Assembly: GCF_000737715.1 (NCBI RefSeq)
Contig: NZ_JPRN01000002.1
Location: 62,001 to 126,000 of the forward strand
Direction: 5' to 3'
Source of the DNA: Chryseobacterium sp. JM1
GTDB lineage: Bacteria > Bacteroidota > Bacteroidia > Flavobacteriales > Weeksellaceae
DNA length: 64,000 bases
Part shown: piece after piece, positions 33,278-41,190 of the stretch
Layout: every line of letters begins with the position of its first letter
Position numbering within the stretch: the first letter of the stretch is position 1
Notes under the pieces: model-generated
Told to the model about the DNA's origin: nothing
Database searches by the model: none
What the model saw: only the letters and a program-made list of their open reading frames with translations
Position numbers and translations under genes: made by a program

Positions 33278-34870
33278 ATGAAAAAAACATCATTCATAGG
33301 AGGAATCAAGGAGAATTTCCCTTCCGGACTCGTTGTATTCTTAGTAGCGCTTCCATTATGTCTCGGAATCGCTTTAGCATCAGGAGCACCACCCTTATCC
33401 GGAGTCATTTCCGGTATTGTAGGAGGATTAGTCGTAGGATTTCTAAGTAACTCCAATATATCGGTATCAGGTCCGGCAGCCGGTCTTACCGCGATTGTTT
33501 TAACAGCGATCACAGATCTTGGCGCTTTCGAACTTTTCCTTTGCGCAGGAATCATTGCGGGACTTCTCCAGCTAATTTTAGGATTTATCAGAGCCGGAAG
33601 TATATCCAATTATTTCCCGAACAATGTTATCGAGGGAATGCTTGCCGCCATTGGGATCATCATTATTTTAAAACAAATTCCTCATGCCATGGGGTTCGAC
33701 AAGGATTACGAAGGGCATGAATCTATATTTGACAACGGTCTGAATTTCGGATATTTCACAGAATTATTCGGAGCCATACACATGGGCGCTATTGTAGTAA
33801 CCTTGTTTTCGGTAGGTATTCTTATCGCCTGGGATAAAATTCCGGCTTTAAAAAGAATGAAAATGCTTCCGGGAGCACTGGTAGCAGTAGTGGCAGGAAT
33901 ACTTCTTAACGAACTGTTCAAACTGTCCGGAAGTTCATTAGCTATTGGTACACAGCATCTGGTTTCACTACCCGTTCCCAAGTCATTGGATGACTTCAAA
34001 AATCTTGTTACGATGCCTGATTTTGGAGGATTCACCAATCCTAAGGTATGGATAGTAGGAGCAACGATTGCCATTGTAGCTTCTATTGAAACCCTGCTTT
34101 GTATCGAAGCTTCTGACCGACTGGATAAGCAGAGAAGAATTACGGATACCAACCTTGAGCTTAAGGCACAGGGAATCGGTAACCTGATCAGCTCATTCAT
34201 CGGAGGACTGCCTATGACTTCTGTAGTGGTAAGAAGTTCTGCCAATGCCAATGCGGGAGCTACTTCAAAGCTTTCTGCAATGATCCATGGTGTACTTCTA
34301 CTGGTATGCGTATTGACCATTCCGTTTATTCTTAACCTTATACCGCTGGCTACCCTTGCCGCAGTACTGATTCTTGTAGGATATAAACTGGCAAAACCAG
34401 CGACCTTCAAACATTTCTGGCATTTGGGTAAATTCCAGTTCATTCCGTTCGTAGCGACCGTAGTAGCTGTAGTGGCAACTGACCTTCTGAAAGGGGTAGG
34501 TATCGGTCTGGCGATCTCCGTATTCTATATCCTTCAGGGAAATATGAAGCGTGCTTATTATCTGAGCAGAGAAAAGCTGGATGATGCAGACGGAATTAAT
34601 ATCAAGCTTGCCGAAGAAGTTTCTTTCTTAAATAAGGCAGCAATCAAAAAGACATTAAAAAACATTAAATCTAATTCTACGGTAACCATTGACGCAAGAG
34701 GAACCTCATATATTGCGACCGACGTACTGGAAATGATCCAGGATTTCGCCAATATCAGGGCAAAAGAAGAAGACATTAATGTGGAACTATTAGGTTTCAA
34801 AACGTCATACAAAGATTATGAAACCGATGAAGATTCTCACATCTTAATCACACACAAAAGAGCAATGTAA
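33278..34870 (+). CDS. SulP family anion (probable bicarbonate) transporter
   Basis: The 530-residue protein has ten or more membrane segments (about residues 15-410) with the SulP pattern: ENFPSGLVVFLVALPLCLGIALASGAP at the start, ISGPAAG-like SVSGPAAGLTAI near 66-77, and GGLPMTSVVVRSSANANAG near 308-326. Residues about 430-530 form a reduced STAS-like domain on the cytoplasmic side. SulP proteins carry sulfate, bicarbonate or other anions. Two flanking carbonic anhydrase genes argue for bicarbonate, as in BicA-type systems. It follows the small protein by 148 bases and precedes the second carbonic anhydrase by 49. Confidence 0.92.
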   Translation: MKKTSFIGGIKENFPSGLVVFLVALPLCLGIALASGAPPLSGVISGIVGGLVVGFLSNSNISVSGPAAGLTAIVLTAITDLGAFELFLCAGIIAGLLQLILGFIRAGSISNYFPNNVIEGMLAAIGIIIILKQIPHAMGFDKDYEGHESIFDNGLNFGYFTELFGAIHMGAIVVTLFSVGILIAWDKIPALKRMKMLPGALVAVVAGILLNELFKLSGSSLAIGTQHLVSLPVPKSLDDFKNLVTMPDFGGFTNPKVWIVGATIAIVASIETLLCIEASDRLDKQRRITDTNLELKAQGIGNLISSFIGGLPMTSVVVRSSANANAGATSKLSAMIHGVLLLVCVLTIPFILNLIPLATLAAVLILVGYKLAKPATFKHFWHLGKFQFIPFVATVVAVVATDLLKGVGIGLAISVFYILQGNMKRAYYLSREKLDDADGINIKLAEEVSFLNKAAIKKTLKNIKSNSTVTIDARGTSYIATDVLEMIQDFANIRAKEEDINVELLGFKTSYKDYETDEDSHILITHKRAM

Positions 34871-34919
34871 GCTCACATTCCAATAATTTTATTAATTTTA
34901 ACAAGAACAAACCAATCAT

Positions 34920-35555
34920 ATGAAAGCACATACTTCTGAAACTCAATCTACAATTACACCTGAAAAAGCACTGAATTTCCTAAAAGATGGAAACCAGAGA
35001 TTTGTCAATAATTTAAAGGCAAACAGAGATCTTTTAGAACAGGTGAATGCAACACGTGAAGGACAATGGCCTTTTGCAGTTGTTTTAAGCTGTATAGACA
35101 GCCGTACTTCTGCAGAATTGATCTTTGATCAGGGATTAGGCGATGTTTTCAGTATCAGAATTGCAGGTAATTTTATCAATCAGGATATTTTAGGCTCCAT
35201 GGAATTTGGCTGTAACGTTGCCGGTTCCAAGCTTGTTGTCGTTTTAGGACATACGAAGTGCGGTGCCTTAAAAGGAGGTTTGGATGCAGCACAAATCCAG
35301 GGAATGGGAATGGATAACCTGAACCACCTGATCAATCATTTCGACCCGATCATCAATGAAATCATTGAAGAGGGTGAAGACCGTTCATCAAAAAACGCTT
35401 CGCTTTTGGAAAGGCTGAATCAGCAAAATGTAAAAAGCGCAATCGAAGATATTCGTACCCAAAGTTCAACCCTTAAAAACCTTGAAGATGAAGGTAAGAT
35501 TAAAATAGTTGGAGCGAACTATGATGTTGAAACCGGAGTTGTAACCTGGTTGTAA
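34920..35555 (+). CDS. beta-carbonic anhydrase, second type
   Basis: This 211-residue cytoplasmic enzyme carries CIDSR near residues 59-63 and GHTKCGALKG near 112-121, the zinc ligands Cys, His and Cys plus the Asp-Arg dyad. The FSIRIAGNF and GSMEFGC stretches place it in a different beta-CA subgroup from the gene at 32139 (which has FVHRNIANVV). The two are separate lineages and not a local duplication. Linked to SulP by 49 bases and followed by a strong terminator, it closes the module. It hydrates CO2 or dehydrates bicarbonate delivered by the transporter. Confidence 0.94.
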   Translation: MKAHTSETQSTITPEKALNFLKDGNQRFVNNLKANRDLLEQVNATREGQWPFAVVLSCIDSRTSAELIFDQGLGDVFSIRIAGNFINQDILGSMEFGCNVAGSKLVVVLGHTKCGALKGGLDAAQIQGMGMDNLNHLINHFDPIINEIIEEGEDRSSKNASLLERLNQQNVKSAIEDIRTQSSTLKNLEDEGKIKIVGANYDVETGVVTWL

Positions 35556-35637
35556 GACATAAAAATTTGCGCATTTTTTTATTACACATACCTAAAAAAT
35601 CATGTTATAGTTAGATTGGAAATTGATTTTTTAAGCA

Positions 35638-35671
35638 CAAAAAGACCACCGGTATTCGGTGGTCTTTGTTT
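35638..35671. terminator. bidirectional terminator between sulP/CA operon and pth
   Basis: AAAGACCACC (35641-35650) pairs perfectly with GGTGGTCTTT (35658-35667); A-rich on the left and T-rich on the right. It can serve the plus-strand CA operon and the convergent pth gene. Confidence 0.85.
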
Positions 35672-35724
35672 TTATATTGATGTGTAGGAACTTCCAGCCT
35701 CCTTCTTCCAGCTTCCAGCCTTAA

Positions 35725-36288
35725 TTACTTCCCGTTAAATGCAGACATGGTATTCCCGATTCCTGCGAAAACAAAGGACAGACTGGCTTTAGAGAATTTT
35801 TCAATTCTTTCACCAAGCTTTTCATTTTCTTCCTCTGTCCATGTTCCCAGAACATAATCTACCTGGCGGCCTTCTGAAAAATCTGCAGAAATTCCGAAAC
35901 GAAGTCTTGCATAATTCTGGGTCTGCAACATTTCATTGATGCTTTTCAGTCCGTTGTGACCGGCATCGGAACCTTTCATTTTCATTCTCAGGGTACCAAA
36001 CGGAAGGGCAAGATCATCGGTAATGATCAGCACATTTTCCAAAGGGATATTCTCTTTCTGCATCCAGAATCTCACTGCATTTCCGGAAAGATTCATATAG
36101 GTGTCAGGCTTCAGAACGAATACTTTTCTTCCTTTGTACTTTCCTTCCGCCATCCATCCGAAATTGGTGGTATTAAATGAAGCATCAAGCGTTTCCGCGA
36201 TTTTCTCTGCAACTTTGAATCCTATATTGTGGCGTGTATTTTCATATTCCGGGCCTTTGTTTCCAAGACCGACTACTAAATATTTCAT
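35725..36288 (-). CDS. pth: peptidyl-tRNA hydrolase
   Basis: The 187-residue enzyme frees tRNA from dropped-off peptidyl-tRNA in the cytoplasm. [24 protein letters not shown] carries Asn10 and the catalytic His20. DDLALPFG supplies the Asp near residue 93, and [11 protein letters not shown] near 110-120 is the tRNA-contact loop. Length matches the bacterial family. It has its own promoter and is transcribed toward the carbonic anhydrase module, with a shared terminator between. Nothing unusual except Lys11 where many proteobacterial enzymes have Pro. Confidence 0.97.
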   Translation of the reverse strand: MKYLVVGLGNKGPEYENTRHNIGFKVAEKIAETLDASFNTTNFGWMAEGKYKGRKVFVLKPDTYMNLSGNAVRFWMQKENIPLENVLIITDDLALPFGTLRMKMKGSDAGHNGLKSINEMLQTQNYARLRFGISADFSEGRQVDYVLGTWTEEENEKLGERIEKFSKASLSFVFAGIGNTMSAFNGK

Positions 36289-36302
36289 TGAGAAATTTTT
36301 TG

Positions 36303-36335
36303 CAAAATTAAGAGATAAAAAATAAAAAAGCCCAA
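36303..36335 (-). promoter_or_regulatory. promoter of pth embedded in upstream terminator
   Basis: On the minus strand the -7 box TAATTTTG covers 36310-36303, and a TTG lies at 36335-36333 with a 22-base spacer. That TTG is inside the stem of the terminator of the preceding lipoprotein gene. Confidence 0.55.
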
Positions 36336-36352
36336 TCTTATGAAGATTGGGC
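36323..36352 (-). terminator. terminator of lipoprotein gene 36375
   Basis: On the minus strand GCCCAATCTT and AAGATTGGGC form a perfect 10-bp stem followed by TTTTTTA. Confidence 0.85.
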
Positions 36353-36374
36353 CTGTATATTATAAAGATTCTTT

Positions 36375-37319
36375 TTAGAAAGGCTTATAAATGTAGTTTA
36401 CACCAAACCCTCTTGTCATATAGGTCTGAGGATCGTAGTTGTAGTTGGTTGTTCTGATCACCGGTGAAGGTATCGGAGGTAAAAGATCTGTTACAGAAGC
36501 TTTCTTAGGATTGTTCGGAGAAAGGATGTGACTTTCCCTGTCATTAATTTCCGTAGATAAAAGTCTTGAAATTTTATATACTGAAGGAAGCAGTGTAAAT
36601 GGACTGATCTCGGTATCGTAATTAAAGAATTCATAGGCAAATTTAGTAGTAGGTCTTCCGAATACCGGTGCCGTCACAGGTCCTGTTGCAGGTCCATAAT
36701 GTCTTACCACTTTAGAAACATTGTCTCCTAGATATGTATAACCTGTTCTGGAATAATTTGTAAAGGCAAAAGTAGTTCCTGAAACATCCGGGCCGGTTTT
36801 CATGATGATAGAATCCATCTTGGCCGTAGAAGCATTATACTTTACATCATAAAGTGTCTTTGCCTTTCTTAAAAGGGTCTGAGGCCCCGGATTGGTTGCC
36901 GGTGGTACAGGCGGAGGTCTTCTGAAAACAGAACGGTTCTCAGAAACGGTTACCAGTCTGTCGTTAGGTCCATAAGTAAACAACTGACTGTAAGAAACAC
37001 TGTCTTTATCCAGTTTCCCGTTACCGTCAAGATCTAAAAATCCGTTGAAAGTAACCTGGCTAATTTTGTTTCCACTGTAAGCAATATCTGTAATAGAAGC
37101 ACTGTCTGTGATCACTCTTGTTACCAAAAGCCCACTGTAGTGATATTCTGCTAACGTATCTTTATTTGTAATTTCTCTGTATAAACCTCTTGGACCGTTC
37201 AATCCTCCAGTATCATTCAGATCCAATAATGGATCCCCGTCTTCGTCTAACATGTCTTTGCAGGAATGTATTGAAGAAAACCCTGCTATTAATAAAATAA
37301 AGTAGAAAAGTCGTTTCAT
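36375..37319 (-). CDS. predicted lipoprotein, hypothetical, paralogue 1
   Basis: The 314-residue protein has a lipoprotein signal peptide ending SSIHSC, with Cys20 as the lipidation site, then an acidic stretch ([16 protein letters not shown]). The rest is beta-rich, with repeated short YxYD-type strands (YNYDPQTYM near the end). The block [13 protein letters not shown], then [11 protein letters not shown], recurs in altered form in the next gene (ISPFSTLPKSFF, ISPNNPTSVFV), so the two are paralogues. It probably sits in the outer membrane. Function unknown. It has its own promoter and terminator. Confidence 0.75.
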   Translation of the reverse strand: MKRLFYFILLIAGFSSIHSCKDMLDEDGDPLLDLNDTGGLNGPRGLYREITNKDTLAEYHYSGLLVTRVITDSASITDIAYSGNKISQVTFNGFLDLDGNGKLDKDSVSYSQLFTYGPNDRLVTVSENRSVFRRPPPVPPATNPGPQTLLRKAKTLYDVKYNASTAKMDSIIMKTGPDVSGTTFAFTNYSRTGYTYLGDNVSKVVRHYGPATGPVTAPVFGRPTTKFAYEFFNYDTEISPFTLLPSVYKISRLLSTEINDRESHILSPNNPKKASVTDLLPPIPSPVIRTTNYNYDPQTYMTRGFGVNYIYKPF

Positions 37320-37344
37320 TTCCAGGTAATTGTTTATTTTTTGA

Positions 37345-37375
37345 CAAATATAACTTTTTTCTGAATAAAAGTTAT
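37345..37375 (-). promoter_or_regulatory. -7 box overlapping a 9-bp inverted repeat
   Basis: The minus-strand box TATATTTG (37352-37345) lies 25 bases before the lipoprotein start at 37319. A perfect inverted repeat ATAACTTTT / AAAAGTTAT (37350-37358 and 37367-37375) overlaps its upstream edge and could be an operator or the terminator stem of the preceding gene. Confidence 0.5.
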
Positions 37376-37416
37376 GTTTTTATTTATATTCAAGTAAAAC
37401 CGATAATCAAATCCGC

Positions 37417-38292
37417 TTATAAAGTTCTGTAAACATATTTAAGTGCCTGGTTCTTATCAGAGACAGGATAATTATAGGCATCATACAGATACGTCATCGG
37501 AGTATCCACACCCGGTGCCGGAGATGGAGGCATTACAAATACCGATGTAGGATTGTTCGGTGAGATTCTGTAGAAATTCTCAGGACGCAGAAGACTCCAC
37601 GCTGTAAAGAAAGACTTGGGAAGCGTAGAGAACGGGCTGATCTTTGAATCATAGTTTTGATAGCTGTAAACCGTTTTCTTAGCGGTTGCCATATTAGGAT
37701 CTCCAGTTCCTGTAAGGGTTCCTTTAAGACATTCTGCCTTGAAGATATTATCTCCCATATAAGTAAAGGTACTTTCTGTAAACAGGCTGTATGCCGTATT
37801 TCCAGCTACCTTTCTTTTTTCCATGATTTTCACAAGCTTTTTGCCCGCCGTATCATAGGTGAAAACATAGTCGCTTACAAAAGAATCCAGTGCCACAGCA
37901 GCTGTCGCAGTACATGTTGCACTGTATACATAGCCGTTGCTGTTTTCACTTACACTGAAATCGTAAACCGTACTGCCGGTAAGGCTTCCGACAAATTTTA
38001 TTTTCCCGATTTTATTATTGATATACGTAGCAGTACCTGTATAATAGTTATTGGTCGTACCATCTTTTAACATTCCCTTTTGAAAAACGGATCCGCTAAC
38101 GGTATATTCCTCCTGAATGTTGGAATTTAAAGTGATCTTTTCCAGAACTCTGGCAGGCGGAGGTGTTGTGTTTCCATTGTTTCCGCCATCATTGGCACTA
38201 GGCTCGAATTGGTCTGAAGAAGAATTGTCACAAGAAACCAGAAGTCCGAAAAACACTCCGGTCATGACTTTAAAAAGATAGTTTTTTCCCAT
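37417..38292 (-). CDS. predicted lipoprotein, hypothetical, paralogue 2
   Basis: The 291-residue protein has a signal peptide with lipobox GLLVSC (Cys21) followed by DNSSSDQFEPS, a flexible linker with NDGGNNGNTTPPP, and a beta-rich body. Shared blocks ISPFSTLPKSF and ISPNNPTSV plus the C-terminal YxYDAYNYP strand make it a paralogue of the gene at 36375. The two are separated by a hairpin and a promoter box, so they may be expressed separately. Outer-membrane or surface location is likely. No function is recognised. Confidence 0.75.
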   Translation of the reverse strand: MGKNYLFKVMTGVFFGLLVSCDNSSSDQFEPSANDGGNNGNTTPPPARVLEKITLNSNIQEEYTVSGSVFQKGMLKDGTTNNYYTGTATYINNKIGKIKFVGSLTGSTVYDFSVSENSNGYVYSATCTATAAVALDSFVSDYVFTYDTAGKKLVKIMEKRKVAGNTAYSLFTESTFTYMGDNIFKAECLKGTLTGTGDPNMATAKKTVYSYQNYDSKISPFSTLPKSFFTAWSLLRPENFYRISPNNPTSVFVMPPSPAPGVDTPMTYLYDAYNYPVSDKNQALKYVYRTL

Positions 38293-38315
38293 GAAAAAAT
38301 ATTTTAGTGAGTTTA

Positions 38316-38323
38316 CAAATATA
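38316..38323 (-). promoter_or_regulatory. -7 box of lipoprotein gene 37417
   Basis: On the minus strand this is TATATTTG, a full TAnnTTTG match, 23 bases upstream of the ATG at 38292. No TTG was found at a suitable -33 distance. Confidence 0.5.
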
Positions 38324-38388
38324 ATTCATTTTTTCGATGAAAACATTTACTTATTCAACAAATTCGTAATAATCTATATCTTTTTTCA

Positions 38389-38424
38389 AAAAAAACCTAA
38401 AAACATGATGCTTTTAGGTTTTTA
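38389..38424 (-). terminator. terminator after the three-gene secreted-protein operon
   Basis: On the minus strand AAAACCTAAAAG and a complementary TTTTTAGGTTTT form a stem followed by a T-run, 20 bases beyond the stop at 38444. Confidence 0.75.
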
Positions 38425-38443
38425 TATAGGTTGTATTATGAAA

Positions 38444-39187
38444 TTAATAAGGCTGCAATACTGAAGTCGTTAAAACAGACTGTGACATTTCATTATTCAG
38501 AAATTCATCATTGACTGCTGTTCCTATCCCCAATGTTCCTGAGTTCAGGTTTCTCTTGGTACAGGCCACTTTTACAGTATAATTGTTCTTTGGGGTAAGA
38601 TTAGTCAGGGTAGCATTAAGATTAAAGATCTTGTAGCTTCCCTCGGAACCGATTAATACATCTGTTCTCACTGCTCTCAGGGTGTTATCTACAAAAACAC
38701 CGCAGGCAAAACCTGAAGATGAATTATTGTTCCCTGTTTTCTGCGCTGTCGTCTGGAAAGTAAAAACCACTTTATTTACACCATTCGTAATAGAGAAAGT
38801 ATCATTTGTTCCGGGCAGAACCGTCCATGCACTGGTAAGAGCCGCACCCTCCGTATAAGGAGTGGTAACCCCGTTCGGAGAAGAAAACACCGCTCCGGTC
38901 TGATCTGCCACCGTATTCAGTGAAAATACAGACATACTCCCCTGCCCGTCTGCTATTTTAATACTTTTCCAGTCATTGGTATTCATTTCAGAATTGTTGT
39001 GAAGAATAGTTCCGGCAGCTCCGGCTGATCCTTTCAACAGATTTGTTCCTCCTGTTCTTACTTCTTTTCTTACATTGATATCCCCGTTTACATCCAGCAT
39101 ATTAACAGGATTGGGCGTATTGACTCCCACCTGCGCAGTGGCCACTACAGCCCATAACAAAGATTGTATGATAATAATTTTTTTCAT
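38444..39187 (-). CDS. secreted protein with AQVGVN-type N-terminal motif, paralogue 3
   Basis: The 247-residue protein begins with a signal peptide (KKIIIIQSLLWAVVATAQ), then VGVNTPNPVNMLDVNGDINV, a motif found at the mature N terminus of many Bacteroidota surface proteins that resemble tail-fibre-like beta-prism stems. NDWKSIKI follows, then a globular region with CGVFVDNTLRAVRTD near residues 160-175. It is a shorter relative of the two genes upstream in the operon. No sorting domain of T9SS type A or B is visible, so the export route past the signal peptide is unclear. Function unknown. Confidence 0.72.
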   Translation of the reverse strand: MKKIIIIQSLLWAVVATAQVGVNTPNPVNMLDVNGDINVRKEVRTGGTNLLKGSAGAAGTILHNNSEMNTNDWKSIKIADGQGSMSVFSLNTVADQTGAVFSSPNGVTTPYTEGAALTSAWTVLPGTNDTFSITNGVNKVVFTFQTTAQKTGNNNSSSGFACGVFVDNTLRAVRTDVLIGSEGSYKIFNLNATLTNLTPKNNYTVKVACTKRNLNSGTLGIGTAVNDEFLNNEMSQSVLTTSVLQPY

Positions 39188-39194
39188 GCCTGGA

Positions 39195-40013
39195 TTAATT
39201 TATAATTGGGTTAAATACCTGAGGAATCTCATACACATCCACTTTGAGGGAAGACTGGGCGATAAAGCTGTTGATATTGGTATCCGCATTGATTCCCACC
39301 GCCAGCACCACATCATTGTCCGTTCTGTAAGAGGCCAGCCTTGAGCAGGCAACACTTACCGTGTGCTGTCCTTTAGACAAATTGGCTACAACCCCGATTT
39401 GATTATGCGTGATGAAAGTACTGGTTGCGCTACTGGCTTTTAAGTTTCTCTGTCTAAGGTTCACCAGTTTGTCATCCACAAAAATACCACATGCATAATC
39501 TATAGAAATATCCGTCGTTCCATTGGCCGGAAGATTGGCCTGTACCACCGTTTCAAACTGAAAATACGTCTTACTGTCTGTACTGAATACACTTATAGGC
39601 TGTGACAGACCAGCGATTTTCTTAAATCCGGGAAGACTGGAAATATCAGCACCTTTAGTAAAAGCTGTATTTTTTGCAGTGATCGTAGACTGTTCTCCGC
39701 TGGTAAATTTCACTCCTACTCTGTCTGAAAAGGAGTTATTGAATATCAGATAAAACTTGTTCGGTTCATATTCCGGAATACGAAGACTTTTCCAGATGGG
39801 TGCATAACCTACTCCCTGAGAAACAAGGATCTGATCATTATTCCCTTGAGAAAGGGTATTGTCCTGAGCGTTCAGAACAACGATTTTATTTCTTAAATTG
39901 ACATCACCATTGACATCCATCTTTGCTTTCGGTGAACCTGTATTGATTCCCACCTGAGCAGAAAGAGACAGTCCTGCCATGACCAACAGGATTGATATAC
40001 TATTTTTCATCAA
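39195..40013 (-). CDS. secreted protein with AQVGIN-type N-terminal motif, paralogue 2
   Basis: The 272-residue protein has a signal peptide ending LSAQ and the mature start VGINTGSPKAKMDVNGDVNL, then QILVSQGVGYAPIWKSLRIP. A central region with FQFETVVQANLPANG and YACGIFVDDKLVNLRQ matches the same positions of its two neighbours. It abuts the gene at 40014 with no gap and precedes the gene at 38444 by seven bases, so all three are one operon. The conserved WKSL and CGxFxDxxL blocks define an unnamed family. Surface location is likely; function unknown. Confidence 0.72.
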   Translation of the reverse strand: MMKNSISILLVMAGLSLSAQVGINTGSPKAKMDVNGDVNLRNKIVVLNAQDNTLSQGNNDQILVSQGVGYAPIWKSLRIPEYEPNKFYLIFNNSFSDRVGVKFTSGEQSTITAKNTAFTKGADISSLPGFKKIAGLSQPISVFSTDSKTYFQFETVVQANLPANGTTDISIDYACGIFVDDKLVNLRQRNLKASSATSTFITHNQIGVVANLSKGQHTVSVACSRLASYRTDNDVVLAVGINADTNINSFIAQSSLKVDVYEIPQVFNPIIN

Positions 40014-40835
40014 TTAATTGCTTTTATAAGTTACGTATTCAATAACATCTATTTTCATGATAGACTCAAGGGTAAATGCATTGGAAACCGTATTGGTATC
40101 GGAAACATTACGTCCGACCGTAAACTGTGAATTGAGATTGGAAGTATTGATTTTTCTACACGCCACTTCAAGTTTCTGAGTTCCTACAGGAACATTCTGC
40201 TCTGTATAGTTCAGGGTGAAAATATAATCCTGAATACCGGATTTCTCAGTATTGTTATTGGAAACCACCTTATCAGGACGTACTGCTACCAGTTTTCCGT
40301 TTCTGAAAACACCACAGGTAAAGGTGACAGACTGAGACGTTCCTGAATTCGGAGCCTTCATCTCTATACCCGTCTGAAACTGATACGTCAGTCTGTTTTT
40401 ACCATTCTTGATGACAAAATTATTGGCAAGACCGGCTATTTTAGACCACTTTCCTTTTGTCACATCTGTAATATCATCACCTACATTATTTTTATAAATA
40501 TTGTCTGCCTGTATACCGTTTGAAAGGTCTGTAATACCTGCCTGATCTGATGACAGGTACGAATTGATCAATTTGTACTGCCCCTCTTCCATAAAGGAAA
40601 CATTCAATGATTTCCAGACAGGAGGCAAACCTTCTCCCTGTGAAACCAAAACCTGGCCGTTCAGTCCTGCATTTCCTGCCTGATCTGAAGTACCGCCTAC
40701 TCTAAGTTCTTTTCTTAAGGTGATTTTCCCGTTGACATCGAGAGTAGATTTAGGAGAAGCTGTCCCAATTCCCACCTGCGCGTTGGCGCAAAGCGATAAA
40801 AAACCGGTCGCGCAACAATAGATAATTTTTTTCAT
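40014..40835 (-). CDS. secreted protein with AQVGIG-type N-terminal motif, paralogue 1
   Basis: Using the ATG at 40835 gives 273 residues and a clean signal peptide (KKIIYCCATGFLSLCANAQ). A longer in-frame ATG at 40868 lies before the promoter box and is rejected. The mature part opens VGIGTASPKSTLDVNGKITL and then QVLVSQGEGLPPVWKSLNV. TCGVFRNGKLVAVRPD and a C-terminal KIDVIEYVTYK follow. It leads a three-gene operon of paralogues. The family resembles stem-and-head surface fibres in layout, but I recognise no catalytic motif. Confidence 0.72.
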   Translation of the reverse strand: MKKIIYCCATGFLSLCANAQVGIGTASPKSTLDVNGKITLRKELRVGGTSDQAGNAGLNGQVLVSQGEGLPPVWKSLNVSFMEEGQYKLINSYLSSDQAGITDLSNGIQADNIYKNNVGDDITDVTKGKWSKIAGLANNFVIKNGKNRLTYQFQTGIEMKAPNSGTSQSVTFTCGVFRNGKLVAVRPDKVVSNNNTEKSGIQDYIFTLNYTEQNVPVGTQKLEVACRKINTSNLNSQFTVGRNVSDTNTVSNAFTLESIMKIDVIEYVTYKSN

Positions 40836-40846
40836 AATAAGGGCTG

Positions 40847-40854
40847 CAAAGGTA
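40847..40854 (-). promoter_or_regulatory. -7 promoter box of the three-gene secreted-protein operon
   Basis: On the minus strand TACCTTTG matches TAnnTTTG and ends 11 bases before the ATG at 40835. It decides against the upstream in-frame ATG at 40868. Confidence 0.55.
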
Positions 40855-41077
40855 TGGATTTTATTCATAAAAAACCATTTATAAGCCTTTAAACACGTAG
40901 AAATAAAGTGATTACAGTGTAGAATTAATTGTACAAAAAAGTAGAATTATTACTACAAACCTTTACTTTTTTTCACGTTTAAAAAGACCGACAGTCTCCA
41001 AACTCCTTAATAATGGTAGATACAGCACTATTTTTTATCATTATACTGTGATTTTAAAACACGTTAAAACCTGCGTA

Positions 41078-41183
41078 GTACCACATTTTTTTGATTTTTA
41101 AGTCAAACTTTTTTAACGAAAAAAGAGACCTGAAAACTTAAATTCAGATCTCTTTTTAATTTATCAGCACAAAAATGTGGTAC
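41078..41183. repeat. 106-base element with perfect 13-bp terminal inverted repeats
   Basis: GTACCACATTTTT at 41078-41090 and AAAAATGTGGTAC at 41171-41183 are exact inverse complements. The interior contains the mfd terminator hairpin (41117-41157). The right end stops seven bases before the mfd stop codon. The layout is that of a miniature inverted-repeat element, or of a long-range stem around a terminator. Confidence 0.55.
41117..41157 (-). terminator. mfd terminator
   Basis: Minus-strand stem AAAAGAGATCTGAA / TTCAGGTCTCTTTT followed by TT. The single non-Watson-Crick position is a G-U wobble on the minus strand but a C-A mismatch on the plus strand, so it is built to work for mfd. Confidence 0.8.
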
Positions 41184-41190
41184 GTTTGTT

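Larger units (their letters stand above)
40855..41190. other. intergenic region between mfd and the secreted-protein operon
   Basis: About 335 bases without a gene. The right half holds a 106-base element with perfect inverted ends that encloses the mfd terminator. The left half is AT-rich with no feature that I can name. Confidence 0.55.

Noticed and set aside
33706..34443. Long open frame on the minus strand (245 codons) opposite the SulP gene
   Set aside because: It is fully antisense to a gene with clear family motifs, has Ser/Ile-rich composition typical of reverse-frame shadows, and no promoter.
40836..40868. Upstream ATG for the first AQVGIG-type protein
   Set aside because: The promoter box lies between the two ATGs, and only the later start gives a signal peptide at the N terminus.
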